DNA from: Streptomyces sp. NBC_01717
GTDB taxonomy: Bacteria > Actinomycetota > Actinomycetes > Streptomycetales > Streptomycetaceae
NCBI RefSeq assembly: GCF_036248255.1
Contig: NZ_CP109178.1
Coordinates: 1,798,001 to 1,862,000, forward strand
Direction: 5' to 3'
DNA: 64,000 nucleotides
In this document: one piece after another, positions 1 to 8,689 of the stretch
Numbering within the stretch: position 1 is the stretch's first letter
Layout of the letters: every line of letters starts with the position of its first letter
Made by a program: the position numbers and the translations under genes
The notes under the pieces: generated by a model
Databases searched by the model: none
What the model was told of the DNA's origin: nothing
What the model saw: the letters and a program-made list of their open reading frames with translations, nothing else

Positions 1-407
1 ACTGCCTCCGGCCGGGTCGCGGCGACCTCCTCGATCTCCATGCCGCCCTCCGCGGAGGCGATGGCGAGGAAGGTGCCGGTGGTTCGGTCGAGTACGTAAC
101 TGACGTAGAACTCGGCCTCGATGTCCACGGGTTGGGCGAGCATCACCGTCCGCACCGTGTGGCCCTTGATGTCCATCCCGAGGATCTGGCGGGCAGTCAG
201 TTCGGCGGCCGCCGGGTCGGCTGCGATTTTGACTCCACCCGCCTTGCCCCGGCCACCCGTCTTCACCTGCGCCTTGACGACGACGCGGCCACCGAGCCGG
301 CCCGCTGCTTCCTTTGCGTCGGCCGCGCGGTCGATGACCTCGGCCTCCGGTACCGCTATGCCGTGTTCTGCGAAGAGTTGCCGTGCCTGGTGCTCGTACA
401 GATCCAT
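1..407 (-). CDS. sucC: Succinyl-CoA ligase-like beta subunit, N-terminal part (cut by window edge)
   Basis: Only the first 135 codons are inside the window. The protein opens MDLYEHQARQLFAEHGI and carries the ATP-grasp signature GGRGKAGGVK near residue 50, both typical of the beta subunit of succinyl-CoA synthetase (ADP/GDP-forming). That enzyme makes a CoA thioester from a carboxylate at the cost of a nucleoside triphosphate; a sucD-like alpha subunit would be expected just beyond the left edge. The ATG at 407 is the natural family start. The gene diverges from oxc. Inference: a paralogue dedicated to the oxalate cluster, perhaps supplying or recycling the CoA acceptor pool, rather than the TCA-cycle copy. 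A malate-CoA or other acyl-CoA ligase beta subunit is the main alternative. Confidence 0.85.
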   Translation of the reverse strand, partial: MDLYEHQARQLFAEHGIAVPEAEVIDRAADAKEAAGRLGGRVVVKAQVKTGGRGKAGGVKIAADPAAAELTARQILGMDIKGHTVRTVMLAQPVDIEAEFYVSYVLDRTTGTFLAIASAEGGMEIEEVAATRPEA

Positions 408-571
408 AGCCACTCCCGATCGTGCCGATTGTGAAAGTGCCGCTCGCCCCCTGGACACCACCCACCGGATGCGGGATAACAAGCTTCATACAGTATCCGT
501 CGACTGTATGCAATGTACCGCGGGGGCGCAGGCATGGCTCCTGCACTCCCCTACGAAGGGACAGGATCGCC
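408..571. promoter_or_regulatory. Divergent promoter region between sucC-like gene and oxc, with inverted-repeat operator
   Basis: This 164-base region holds the promoters of both divergent genes. Bases 487-494 (CATACAGT) and 503-510 (ACTGTATG) form a perfect 8-base inverted repeat with an 8-base spacer. Read on the minus strand, 503-514 is ATTGCATACAGT, which matches boxes near the GntR gene at 30.8 kb (ATCGTCTACAGT) and in the fabH/fdhD divergent promoter (ATTGTCTACAGT). The arrangement suits a FadR-type GntR repressor. A ribosome binding site (GAAGGGA, 555-561) precedes the oxc ATG. Seen: the repeat and the shared box. Inferred: which regulator binds. Confidence 0.6.
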
Positions 572-2254
572 ATGGCCGAGGACAGCCAGGAACTCATTTC
601 CGGCGGGCACCTGGTCGCCAAGGCGTTGAAGGCCGAGGGGGTGGAGCGCATCTACACCCTGTGCGGCGGGCACATCATCGACATCTACGACGGTTGCGTC
701 GACGAGGGCATCGAAGTCGTCGACGTACGCCATGAACAGGTCGCCGCGCATGCCGCCGACGGCTACGCACGGATCACCGGCAAGCCGGGATGCGCCGTCG
801 TCACCGCCGGACCGGGGACCACGGACGCGGTGACAGGGGTCGCGAACGCCCTCCGCGCCGAGTCCCCCATGCTGCTGATAGGCGGTCAGGGAGCGCACAG
901 CCAGCACAAGATGGGTTCGCTCCAGGACCTGCCGCATGTCGAGATGATGGCGCCCATCTCCAAGTTCGCCGCCACCGTGCCGGACACCGCCCGCGTCGCC
1001 GACATGGTGTCCATGGCCTTCCGAGAGTGCTACCACGGGGCACCCGGGCCTTCCTTCCTGGAGATCCCGCGCGATGTGCTCGACGCCAAGGTGCCGGTGG
1101 CGAAGGCCCGGGTGCCGGAGGCCGGGCAGTACCGGGCCTCGACCCGCACGGCCGGTGACCCAGCAGCCGTCGAGAAGCTCGCCGATCTCCTTGTGCACGC
1201 CGAGAAGCCGGCGATCCTGCTGGGCAGTCAGGTGTGGACGACCCGGGCGACGGACGACGCCATCGAGCTCGTAAGGACGCTCAATGTCCCCGCCTACATG
1301 AACGGGGCCGGCCGCGGCACGCTGCCGCCCGGCGATCCGCATCACTTCCAGCTGTCGCGGCGGTACGCCTTCTCCAACGCCGATCTGATCGTGATCGTGG
1401 GTACACCGTTCGACTTCCGGATGGGCTACGGCAAGCGGCTCGCCCCCGACGCCACCGTCGTGCAGATCGACCTCGACTACCGCACCGTCGGCAAGAACCG
1501 GGACATCGACCTCGGGATCGTCGGCGATGCGGGGATGGTCCTGAAGGCGGTCACGGAAGCGGCGAGCGGGCGGCTCAACGGGGGTGCGGTCAAGCGCAAG
1601 GCGTGGCTGGAGGAGCTGCGTGCCGCCGAACAGACCGCGATCGAGAAGCGGCTGCCCGGTCTGAAGTCGGATGCCTCGCCGATCCACCCGTACCGGCTGG
1701 TCAGCGAGATCAATGAATTCCTCACCGAGGACTCGATCTACATCGGGGACGGCGGCGACATCGTCACCTTCTCCGGTCAGGTCGTCCAGCCGAAGTCGCC
1801 CGGCCACTGGATGGACCCGGGGCCGCTGGGCACGCTCGGCGTCGGGGTGCCGTTCGTGCTGGCTGCGAAGCAGGCCCGGCCCGACAAGGAGGTCGTGGCG
1901 CTCTTCGGCGACGGTGCGTTCTCCCTGACCGGATGGGACTTCGAGACGCTGGTCCGCTACAACCTCCCGTTCGTCGGGATCGTCGGCAACAACTCCTCGA
2001 TGAACCAGATCCGTTACGGCCAGAAGGCGAAGTACGGCGACGCGCGCGAGCGGGTCGGCAACACCCTGGGCGACGTGCACTACGACAAGTTCGCCCAGAT
2101 GCTGGGTGGTTACGGCGAGGAGGTCCGCGACCCCGCCGACATCGCGCCGGCACTTCAGCGAGCCCGGGAGTCAGGACTGCCGTCGCTGATCAACGTCTGG
2201 GTCGACCCCGACGCGTACGCCCCCGGAACCATGAACCAGACCATGTACAAGTAG
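572..2254 (+). CDS. oxc: Oxalyl-CoA decarboxylase (ThDP-dependent)
   Basis: Oxalyl-CoA decarboxylase converts oxalyl-CoA to formyl-CoA and CO2 in the cytoplasm, with thiamine diphosphate and Mg2+. The 560-residue product has the normal family length (about 565). Three ThDP-enzyme domains are visible: an N-terminal pyrimidine-binding domain with the cofactor-activating Glu (RHEQ, residue 55), a central domain, and a C-terminal pyrophosphate-binding domain whose GDG near 446 and NN near 473 form the GDG-NN metal motif. The ATG at 572 was chosen over upstream in-frame starts because GAAGGGA sits just before it and [11 protein letters not shown] aligns with known N termini. frc follows after 16 bases, so the two core enzymes are co-transcribed. 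The adjoining frc gene makes another ThDP decarboxylase (such as acetolactate synthase) unlikely. Confidence 0.95.
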   Translation: MAEDSQELISGGHLVAKALKAEGVERIYTLCGGHIIDIYDGCVDEGIEVVDVRHEQVAAHAADGYARITGKPGCAVVTAGPGTTDAVTGVANALRAESPMLLIGGQGAHSQHKMGSLQDLPHVEMMAPISKFAATVPDTARVADMVSMAFRECYHGAPGPSFLEIPRDVLDAKVPVAKARVPEAGQYRASTRTAGDPAAVEKLADLLVHAEKPAILLGSQVWTTRATDDAIELVRTLNVPAYMNGAGRGTLPPGDPHHFQLSRRYAFSNADLIVIVGTPFDFRMGYGKRLAPDATVVQIDLDYRTVGKNRDIDLGIVGDAGMVLKAVTEAASGRLNGGAVKRKAWLEELRAAEQTAIEKRLPGLKSDASPIHPYRLVSEINEFLTEDSIYIGDGGDIVTFSGQVVQPKSPGHWMDPGPLGTLGVGVPFVLAAKQARPDKEVVALFGDGAFSLTGWDFETLVRYNLPFVGIVGNNSSMNQIRYGQKAKYGDARERVGNTLGDVHYDKFAQMLGGYGEEVRDPADIAPALQRARESGLPSLINVWVDPDAYAPGTMNQTMYK

Positions 2255-2270
2255 CAGAGGAGCCCTTTGC

Positions 2271-3500
2271 ATGACCAAAGCTCTTGAGGGCGTGCGCGTC
2301 CTCGACATGACGCACGTTCAGTCCGGCCCCTCCGCCACCCAGCTGCTCGCCTGGCTCGGCGCCGACGTGGTGAAGCTCGAGGCGCCGAGCGGCGACATCA
2401 CGCGCAAACAGCTGCGCGATCTGCCCGATGTCGACTCCCTGTACTTCACGATGCTCAACTGCAACAAGCGGAGCATCACCCTCAACACGAAGAGCGAGCG
2501 CGGCAAGGAGATCCTCACCGAACTGATCCGCCGCTCGGACGTGATGGTGGAGAACTTCGGGCCCGGCGCCGTCGACCGGATGGGATTCACCTGGGAACGG
2601 ATCCAGGAGATCAATCCACGGATCGTGTACGCCTCCATCAAGGGGTTCGGTGAGGGCCCGTACACCAACTTCAAGGCGTACGAGGTCGTCGCCCAGGCCA
2701 TGGGCGGCTCGATGTCCACCACCGGCTTCGAGGACGGTCCGCCGCTCGCGACCGGCGCGCAGATCGGCGACTCCGGAACCGGCATCCACGCGGTCGCGGG
2801 CATTCTGGCCGCGCTGTTCCAGCGCGAGAACACCGGACGCGGCCAGCGTGTCAACGTCGCCATGCAGCATGCGGTGCTCAACCTGTGCCGGGTGAAGCTC
2901 CGCGATCAACAGAGGCTGGCACACGGGCCGCTGGCGGAGTATCCGAACGAGGACTTCGGCGACGAGGTGCCGCGCAGCGGCAACGCGAGCGGCGGCGGGC
3001 AGCCCGGATGGGCGGTGAGGTGCGCGCCCGGCGGGCCCAACGACTACGTGTACGTCATCGTGCAGCCCGTCGGCTGGCAGCCCCTCGCCTCGCTCATCGG
3101 GCGCCCGGAACTGGTGGACGACCCCGAGTGGGCGACGCCCGAGGCCCGCCTGCCCAAGCTCGACAAGATGTTCCAGCTCATCGAGGAGTGGTCCGCGACG
3201 CTCCCCAAGTGGGAGGTGCTGGAGCGGCTGAACGCGCACAACATCCCGTGCGGCCCGATCCTCTCCACCCAGGAGATCATCGAGGACGAGTCCCTGGTCG
3301 CCAACGAGATGGTCGTCCAGGTGGAGCACCCGGAGCGCGGCACGTTCACCACCGTGGGCTCCCCGCTGAAGCTCTCCGACTCCCCGGTGGATGTGGTGAC
3401 TTCGCCGCTGCTCGGCGAGCACAACGAAGAGGTGTACGTCGGTGAGCTGGGCCTCGGCGACGAGGAGCTGCGGCTGCTGAAGACGAACGGAGTCATCTGA
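2271..3500 (+). CDS. frc: Formyl-CoA:oxalate CoA-transferase (class III CoA transferase, CaiB/BaiF family)
   Basis: The enzyme moves CoA from formyl-CoA to oxalate, giving oxalyl-CoA for Oxc and releasing formate. The 409-residue protein shows the family N terminus ([17 protein letters not shown], with the Gln that lines the active site), the catalytic Asp in QIGDSGTG near residue 167 that forms the acyl-aspartyl intermediate, and a glycine-rich loop GGGQPG near 243 matching the mobile loop of formyl-CoA transferase. GAGGAG precedes the ATG. It lies between oxc (16-base gap) and the acyl-CoA synthetase (2-base gap), clearly in one operon. Other CaiB-type transferases act on carnitine, succinate or benzylsuccinate; the neighbours and the loop favour oxalate. 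Confidence 0.93.
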   Translation: MTKALEGVRVLDMTHVQSGPSATQLLAWLGADVVKLEAPSGDITRKQLRDLPDVDSLYFTMLNCNKRSITLNTKSERGKEILTELIRRSDVMVENFGPGAVDRMGFTWERIQEINPRIVYASIKGFGEGPYTNFKAYEVVAQAMGGSMSTTGFEDGPPLATGAQIGDSGTGIHAVAGILAALFQRENTGRGQRVNVAMQHAVLNLCRVKLRDQQRLAHGPLAEYPNEDFGDEVPRSGNASGGGQPGWAVRCAPGGPNDYVYVIVQPVGWQPLASLIGRPELVDDPEWATPEARLPKLDKMFQLIEEWSATLPKWEVLERLNAHNIPCGPILSTQEIIEDESLVANEMVVQVEHPERGTFTTVGSPLKLSDSPVDVVTSPLLGEHNEEVYVGELGLGDEELRLLKTNGVI

Positions 3501-3502
3501 GC

Positions 3503-5650
3503 ATGGCCGAATCACAGGACCGCGAGACCGTAAGGGCGTTGCTCGACTCCGTCCGGGCCGCCGGACGCAGTGCGCTCACCGCACCGGAGGGCAAGATCGT
3601 CGCCGATGCGTACGGGATCGCCGTGCCGGGCGAGGAGCTGGCGCAGGACGCCGACGAGGCCGTGGCCTTCGCGGACCGGCTCGGCGGGCCGGTCGTGCTG
3701 AAGATCGTCTCCCCCGATGTGCTGCACAAGACGGATGCCGGCGGTGTCGTCGTCGGGGTGGAGGGCGGCGCTCAGGTGCGTGCCGCGTTCCAACGCATCA
3801 TCGAGAACGTGCAGGCGTACGCGCCCCACGCGCGGATCGACGGTGTGCAGGTGCAGCAACTGGTGCCGCCCGGCCAGGAGGTCATCGTCGGCGCGGTCAC
3901 CGACCCGACGTTCGGGAAGGTCGTGGCCTTCGGGCTCGGCGGTGTGCTCGTGGAGGTGCTCAAGGACATCACCTTCCGCCTGGCCCCGGTCACTGCGGAC
4001 GAGGCGCTGTCGATGCTCGACTCGATCGGCGCGGCCGAGATCCTGCGCGGGGTGCGGGGTGCGCCGCCGGTGGACCGGTGGGCGCTGGCCGAGCAGATCC
4101 GGCGGGTCTCCCAGCTGGTCACGGATTTCCCGGAGATCGCCGAGGTCGACCTCAATCCGGTCATCGCCGCTCCGGACGGTGCGGTCGCGGCGGACATCCG
4201 GATCCTGCTGGCGACGGAGACGGTCAAGCAGAGGCGTACCTACCCGCGCGAGGAGATCCTCGCATCGATGCGCCGGCTGATGGAGCCCCGCTCGGTCGCC
4301 GTGATCGGCGCCTCCAACGAGCAGGGCAAGATCGGCAATTCGGTGATGCGCAACCTCATCGACGGCGGCTTCTCCGGGGAGATCCATCCGGTGAACCCCC
4401 GGGCCGATGACATTCTGGGCCGCAAGGCGTACAGGAGTGTCGCGGACGTTCCCGGTGAGGTGGATGTGGCGGTCTTCGCGATCCCCGCCCAGTTCGTTGC
4501 ATCGGCGCTGGAAGAGGTGGGGCGCAAGGGGATACCCAATGCGGTCCTCATCCCCTCCGGATTCGCCGAGACCGGTGAACAGGCGCTGCAGGACGAGATC
4601 GTGGCGATCGGCGAGCGGTACGGCGTACGGCTGCTCGGGCCGAACATCTACGGCTACTACTCGACGTGGCAGGACCTCTGCGCCACCTTCTGCACCCCGT
4701 ACGACGTGAAGGGCGGGGTGGCGCTGACCTCGCAGTCCGGTGGTATAGGCATGGCCATTCTCGGCTTCGCCCGTTCGACGAAGACCGGTGTGTCGGCGAT
4801 CGTCGGGCTCGGCAACAAGTCCGACATCGACGAGGACGACCTGCTGACCTGGTTCGGCGAGGACCCGAACACCACGTGCATCGCGATGCACCTCGAGGAT
4901 CTCAAGGACGGGCGCGCGTTCGTCGAGGCGGCGCGTGCGACCGTACCGAAGAAGCCGATCGTGGTGCTGAAGGCCGGCCGTACCAGCGCCGGCGCGAAGG
5001 CAGCGGGTTCGCACACCGGTGCGCTGGCGGGCGACGACGCCGTGTACGACGACATCCTGCGCCAGGCGGGGGTGATCAGGGCGCCGGGGCTGAACGACAT
5101 GCTGGAGTACGCGCGGGCGCTGCCCGTGCTGCCGACGCCCAGGGGCGACAACGTGGTCATCATCACGGGAGCGGGCGGCTCGGGCGTGCTGTTGTCGGAC
5201 GCGATCGTCGACAACGGGCTCTCCCTCATGGAGATTCCGCCGGATCTGGACGCGGCGTTCAAGGCGTTCATTCCGCCGTTCGGTGCGGCCGGCAACCCGA
5301 TCGACATCACGGGCGGCGAGCCGCCGTCCACGTACGAGGCAACGATCCGTCTCGGTATGGAGGACCCCCGCATCCATGCGCTGGTCCTCGGCTACTGGCA
5401 CACGATCGTCACTCCCCCGATGGTCTTCGCCGAGCTGACCGCGCGGGTGGTCGCGGAGTTCCGCGAGCGCGGGATCGAGAAGCCCGTGGTGGCGTCGCTG
5501 GCCGGCGACACCGAGGTGGAGGAGGCCTCCCAGTACCTCTTCGAGCACGGCGTCGTCGCTTACCCGTACACGACGGAGAAGCCGGTGGCCGTGCTGGGCG
5601 CCAAGTACCGATGGGCCCGTGCGGCCGGTCTGTTGGACGGTGACCGATGA
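3503..5650 (+). CDS. NDP-forming acyl-CoA synthetase, fused ATP-grasp and CoA-ligase (possible oxalate or formate activation)
   Basis: This 715-residue protein is a single-chain NDP-forming acyl-CoA synthetase. Residues about 1-230 are an ATP-grasp domain (GGPVVLKIVSPDVLHKTDAGGV), about 255-380 a CoA-binding Rossmann domain (VAVIGASNEQGKIGN), and the rest the ligase-CoA domain, with the GSHTGALAG segment near 503. The family forms acyl-CoA plus ADP and Pi through phospho-enzyme steps. It starts 2 bases after the frc stop, so it is translationally linked to oxalate breakdown. Inference: it primes the CoA cycle by activating oxalate or formate directly, so that Frc need not rely on carried-over formyl-CoA. 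The domain order (ATP-grasp first) differs from the acetate-CoA ligase alpha-beta order. The substrate cannot be read from sequence. Confidence 0.85.
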   Translation: MAESQDRETVRALLDSVRAAGRSALTAPEGKIVADAYGIAVPGEELAQDADEAVAFADRLGGPVVLKIVSPDVLHKTDAGGVVVGVEGGAQVRAAFQRIIENVQAYAPHARIDGVQVQQLVPPGQEVIVGAVTDPTFGKVVAFGLGGVLVEVLKDITFRLAPVTADEALSMLDSIGAAEILRGVRGAPPVDRWALAEQIRRVSQLVTDFPEIAEVDLNPVIAAPDGAVAADIRILLATETVKQRRTYPREEILASMRRLMEPRSVAVIGASNEQGKIGNSVMRNLIDGGFSGEIHPVNPRADDILGRKAYRSVADVPGEVDVAVFAIPAQFVASALEEVGRKGIPNAVLIPSGFAETGEQALQDEIVAIGERYGVRLLGPNIYGYYSTWQDLCATFCTPYDVKGGVALTSQSGGIGMAILGFARSTKTGVSAIVGLGNKSDIDEDDLLTWFGEDPNTTCIAMHLEDLKDGRAFVEAARATVPKKPIVVLKAGRTSAGAKAAGSHTGALAGDDAVYDDILRQAGVIRAPGLNDMLEYARALPVLPTPRGDNVVIITGAGGSGVLLSDAIVDNGLSLMEIPPDLDAAFKAFIPPFGAAGNPIDITGGEPPSTYEATIRLGMEDPRIHALVLGYWHTIVTPPMVFAELTARVVAEFRERGIEKPVVASLAGDTEVEEASQYLFEHGVVAYPYTTEKPVAVLGAKYRWARAAGLLDGDR

Positions 5651-5673
5651 CCTGACGGCGAGAGCTCGAACCA

Positions 5674-5709
5674 CGGGGTCTGCGGGTGACCGCTCGGCCG
5701 CAGACCCCG
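5674..5709 (+). terminator. Intercistronic hairpin between acyl-CoA synthetase and carrier gene
   Basis: CGGGGTCTGCGG and CCGCAGACCCCG form a perfect 12-base stem with a 12-base loop, 24 bases after the synthetase stop. It could end part of the transcription or stabilise the upstream message, giving less carrier than enzyme mRNA. Confidence 0.6.
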
Positions 5710-5778
5710 GGCGACGCGAAGTGGGAACGGACAGGGGGCGCTGGCCAGACTTCTTCCACGCGAGGGGTTCGATCGACC

Positions 5779-7167
5779 ATGACAACGACAGACATCTCCG
5801 CACACGTCCCGTTCAGGGAGGTGACGGACCGCAACGGCCGCGTGTACCGGCTCGGTGAGAGTGACCGGGACATCATGCGGAGACCGCGCTGGACCATGGT
5901 GTTGTTCCCATGGATCGGCATGATGGGCATCAGCTCGTCGGAGTACGCGTTCACCTCCGCCGAGGAGACCTTGCACGACGCGCACCTGTGGGCCAGCGGC
6001 CACATCTTCTGGCTGATGGGGGTCTGGATCTTCTTCCAGGCAGCTGTCGCCTTCCCGGCCGGTCAGCTCCGTGAGAGCGGGCGGCTGCCGGCCAAGAGCG
6101 CGATGATGCTCGGAGCGCTGGGCACCCTGCTCGGCTATCTCTCGCTGGCGTACGCGCCGCATGTCATCGTCGCCTACTTCGGCTTCGGCATGTTCAGCGG
6201 TATCGGCGCCGGACTCGTCTACGCGACGTGCGTGAACATGGTCGGCAAGTGGTACCCGGAGCGCAAGGGCGGCAAGACCGGCATGGTCAACGGCGGTTTC
6301 GCCTATGGCTCGGTGCCGTTCGTGTTCCTCTTCACCTCGTACATGGATCTGTCCAACTACCAGGGTGTACTGGTCTCCGTCGGGGTCATCTGCTGTGCGG
6401 CCGTCGCGGTCGCCGGCTGGTTCTTCAAGGACCCGCCGAAGAACTGGTGGCCCGATCACGTCGACCCGCTGAAGGTCTCGGACGACCCGAGGATCGTGCG
6501 TTCGCTGGCCAAGAACCCGCCGTCGGCAAAGCAGTACACCCCGCGTGAGGCGGCCCGGACCCCGGTGCTGTGGATGATGTGGTTCTGCCTGCTCTGCACG
6601 GCGGGCATCAACATCTTCGGTATCGCCATGCAGGTGCCGTTCGGCAAGGAGATGGGGTTCGCCGGCGGCATCGTGGCCACGGCCATGTCGCTCAAGGCGA
6701 TCGTGAACGGGACCGGCCGGGGTGTCATCGGCTGGATCTCCGACCGGTACGGACGCCGCAACACACTGATCATCGTCTGTCTGGTCCTGGGATCCGCACA
6801 GTTCGGGGTGTTCTTCTCCGGCGACATCGGCTCGATGCCGTTCTTCCTGTTCTGCTCGATGGTCTCCGGCTTCGGTGGCGGCGCCATCTTCCCGCTGTTC
6901 GCGGCGATGACCGCGGACTACTTCGGTGAGAACAACAACGCCTCGAACTACGGAATGGTCTACAGCTCGAAGCTGATCTCCGGCCTGGTCGGCTCCGGTG
7001 TCGGCGCCCTCGTGGTCGGTGCCTGGGGCTACGGCGGTGCCTTCGCCCTGGCAGGCAGCATCGGTCTCGCCTCCGCCGTGCTGGCGGTGTTCCTACGGGC
7101 ACCGGGCCGCCCGAGCGCCAAGCGCATCGAACCCAATCCGTACCCGATCAGCCGGGATATCTCCTGA
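5779..7167 (+). CDS. OFA-type MFS transporter, likely oxalate/formate antiporter
   Basis: A 462-residue integral membrane protein of the major facilitator superfamily with about 12 transmembrane helices. It starts with a hydrophilic stretch (VPFREVTDRNGRVYRLGESD, about residues 10-30), then FPWIGMMGISSSEYAFTSAEE, a form typical of OxlT-like oxalate:formate carriers. The loop with GKWYPERKGGKTGMVNGGFAYGS lies in helices 4-5. It probably imports oxalate in exchange for formate, completing the route oxalate in, CO2 plus formate out. The ATG at 5779 was chosen because GAGGGG lies upstream and the earlier in-frame stretch is the intergenic hairpin. A 61-codon stub resembling its own N terminus follows at once. 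Confidence 0.85.
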   Translation: MTTTDISAHVPFREVTDRNGRVYRLGESDRDIMRRPRWTMVLFPWIGMMGISSSEYAFTSAEETLHDAHLWASGHIFWLMGVWIFFQAAVAFPAGQLRESGRLPAKSAMMLGALGTLLGYLSLAYAPHVIVAYFGFGMFSGIGAGLVYATCVNMVGKWYPERKGGKTGMVNGGFAYGSVPFVFLFTSYMDLSNYQGVLVSVGVICCAAVAVAGWFFKDPPKNWWPDHVDPLKVSDDPRIVRSLAKNPPSAKQYTPREAARTPVLWMMWFCLLCTAGINIFGIAMQVPFGKEMGFAGGIVATAMSLKAIVNGTGRGVIGWISDRYGRRNTLIIVCLVLGSAQFGVFFSGDIGSMPFFLFCSMVSGFGGGAIFPLFAAMTADYFGENNNASNYGMVYSSKLISGLVGSGVGALVVGAWGYGGAFALAGSIGLASAVLAVFLRAPGRPSAKRIEPNPYPISRDIS

Positions 7168-7168
7168 T

Positions 7169-7354
7169 GTGACGGCGGAACCTCATGTAGCGGGGTCCGC
7201 GCCGGCCACCACGGCGGGCGCGGGCTTCCGCGAGATCACGGACGCGCGGGGTGACGGCTGCCGCATCGGCCGGACCGACCGGCGGATCCTCGGCCGACCC
7301 CGCGGTCGGTCCGGCAGTTCGGGGTGCTGGTCAGGCACCGTACGCTCCTGGTGA
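7169..7354 (+). pseudogene. Truncated N-terminal stub of a second OFA-type MFS transporter
   Basis: A GTG one base after the carrier stop opens a 61-codon frame. Its residues 19-45, FREITDARGDGCRIGRTDRR and on to ILGRPRG, match the N-terminal cytosolic segment of the upstream transporter (FREVTDRNGRVYRLGESDRD and on to IMRRPRW) at about half the positions. The frame then loses similarity and stops inside the terminator hairpin, with no membrane helix. Inference: the remains of a tandem carrier duplicate whose body was deleted. A functional small peptide is possible but unsupported. Confidence 0.65.
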
Positions 7355-7379
7355 CGGCCGTGGAGCGTACGGTGCCTGA
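7331..7379. terminator. Bidirectional terminator, 18-base perfect inverted repeat
   Basis: TCAGGCACCGTACGCTCC (7331-7348) and GGAGCGTACGGTGCCTGA (7362-7379) pair perfectly around a 13-base loop. It lies between the plus-strand oxalate operon and the minus-strand Ebo-type operon, which end towards each other, so one hairpin can serve both. The stub frame ends within it. Confidence 0.85.
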
Positions 7380-7464
7380 CGTCACCGGGCGGGCGTTCGC
7401 GCTGTTCCCCGATGTCAGGAATTCGGGGTGAGGCGCGGACCGCCCCTCCGGTGGCGCCTTGGTC

Positions 7465-8640
7465 CTACTTGCGCAGCGCCGCCAGGTTGTCGTAGCCGAT
7501 CCGCGCATGCTTCAGGGACTGCGCCAGGTCGGTCGAGCTCGGTGCGTTGTCCTGCTCGACCATCGGGTTGCGGTAGTTCGCCTCCCCGACGCGACGGAAG
7601 AACGTCCGGTAGTCGATGACCCCGGTACCGAAGGGGACCATGTCGTAGCCGTCGCCGCTGGTCGTGTTGACGACGCCGTCCTTGGCGTGGAACAGCGGGT
7701 AGCGCTTGTTGTGGGAGCGGACCAGTGCCGCGGGGTCGAAGATGTTCTCCCGCTGCGATCCGTCGTGCGCGGTGTAGGTGTGGAACTTGTACTGGGCGAC
7801 ATGCGCCCAGAAGATGTCCATCTCCAGCCATACGGTCTTCGGGTCGGTGACCTTGAGGAAGTACTCGAGCTTGCGGATGCCGGAGCTGCGGGTGGGTCGG
7901 CCCTGTGCGTCCAGCGGACCGCCGTCGAGCAGGAAGCCGTAGGCCGCGTCGTGGTTGTGGGTGTACAGCTTGATGCCCGCACGATGAGCGATCTGTCCCA
8001 GCGAGTTCCACTTGTCGGCGGCCACGTCCCAGTCGGCACGGTAGGCGCTGCCGGTGGGGTCGCCACCGGTGCCCATGTGGTCCATACCGAGGATGTTCGC
8101 TATTTCGAGGGTCCGCTTGAACTGGTCCAGGTCGCTCTGGCTCAGCGGCCAGGACGACGGGATGAAGCCGTGGTTGCCCTGTGCGCGCAGACCGTAGTCG
8201 TCCAGCCACGAGCGCAGCAGCTTCGCGCCTTCCACCGTTTCGAGGTTGCTTCCGCCGGGTGCGTTGGCGTGCTGGCCGTACCCGGCGAACTCGACCTGCT
8301 TGTAGCCATAGCGGGCCAGCTCCTTGAAGACCTCGCGGAAGCCCGAGGGAAGGTTGGTGCTGAGCGGATCCCGGCCCGTGGCGTCGCGCACGGTGTACAG
8401 GATGATTCCTCTCTTCGCCGCCGGGACCAGAGCCTGGCCGTGACCGTGTCCGTGGTCGTGGCCGTGCCCGTGCCCCTTGTGGGAAGCGGGCTGGGCGAAG
8501 GCCGGCGACGCGCCGAAGGCGGGCGCGGCGATCGCCGTTGCCGCGGCGGCGGTGCAGGTGCTGAGAAAGCGGCGGCGACTGACGCCGAGGCTGCGGCGCA
8601 GGGCGCTGTCTGTTCCCGATTCGTCGTTGTACGCGGTCAC
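7465..8640 (-). CDS. Tat-exported sugar phosphate isomerase/epimerase-like TIM-barrel protein, His-rich
   Basis: A 391-residue protein of the xylose-isomerase-like TIM-barrel family (AP endonuclease 2 fold). Residues 21-27 (SRRRFLS) form a twin-arginine motif, followed by an Ala-rich hydrophobic stretch and a likely cleavage site after AFA near 49, so the folded enzyme is predicted to be exported. Next come a His-rich run (HGHGHDHGHGHG, about 55-66) and the barrel, with likely metal ligands in LYTHNHDA, WLEMDIFW and LFHAKDG. The GTG at 8640 was chosen because GAGAGA precedes it and MTAYNDESG gives a normal Tat n-region; an in-frame ATG lies 10 codons upstream. It is the last gene of the Ebo-type operon, 49 bases after eboF. 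Substrate unknown. The His run may bind metal. Confidence 0.85.
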   Translation of the reverse strand: MTAYNDESGTDSALRRSLGVSRRRFLSTCTAAAATAIAAPAFGASPAFAQPASHKGHGHGHDHGHGHGQALVPAAKRGIILYTVRDATGRDPLSTNLPSGFREVFKELARYGYKQVEFAGYGQHANAPGGSNLETVEGAKLLRSWLDDYGLRAQGNHGFIPSSWPLSQSDLDQFKRTLEIANILGMDHMGTGGDPTGSAYRADWDVAADKWNSLGQIAHRAGIKLYTHNHDAAYGFLLDGGPLDAQGRPTRSSGIRKLEYFLKVTDPKTVWLEMDIFWAHVAQYKFHTYTAHDGSQRENIFDPAALVRSHNKRYPLFHAKDGVVNTTSGDGYDMVPFGTGVIDYRTFFRRVGEANYRNPMVEQDNAPSSTDLAQSLKHARIGYDNLAALRK

Positions 8641-8689
8641 GGTCTCTCTCTTTCTCGAAGATGCTCGCAACGCTCAGCACGGACCGATC

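Noticed and set aside
3512..5803. A 763-codon open frame on the minus strand opposite the acyl-CoA synthetase gene
   Set aside because: It is the antisense shadow of a GC-rich gene; its translation is Arg/Gly/His/Asp-rich with no domain, while the plus frame has clear ATP-grasp and CoA-ligase motifs.
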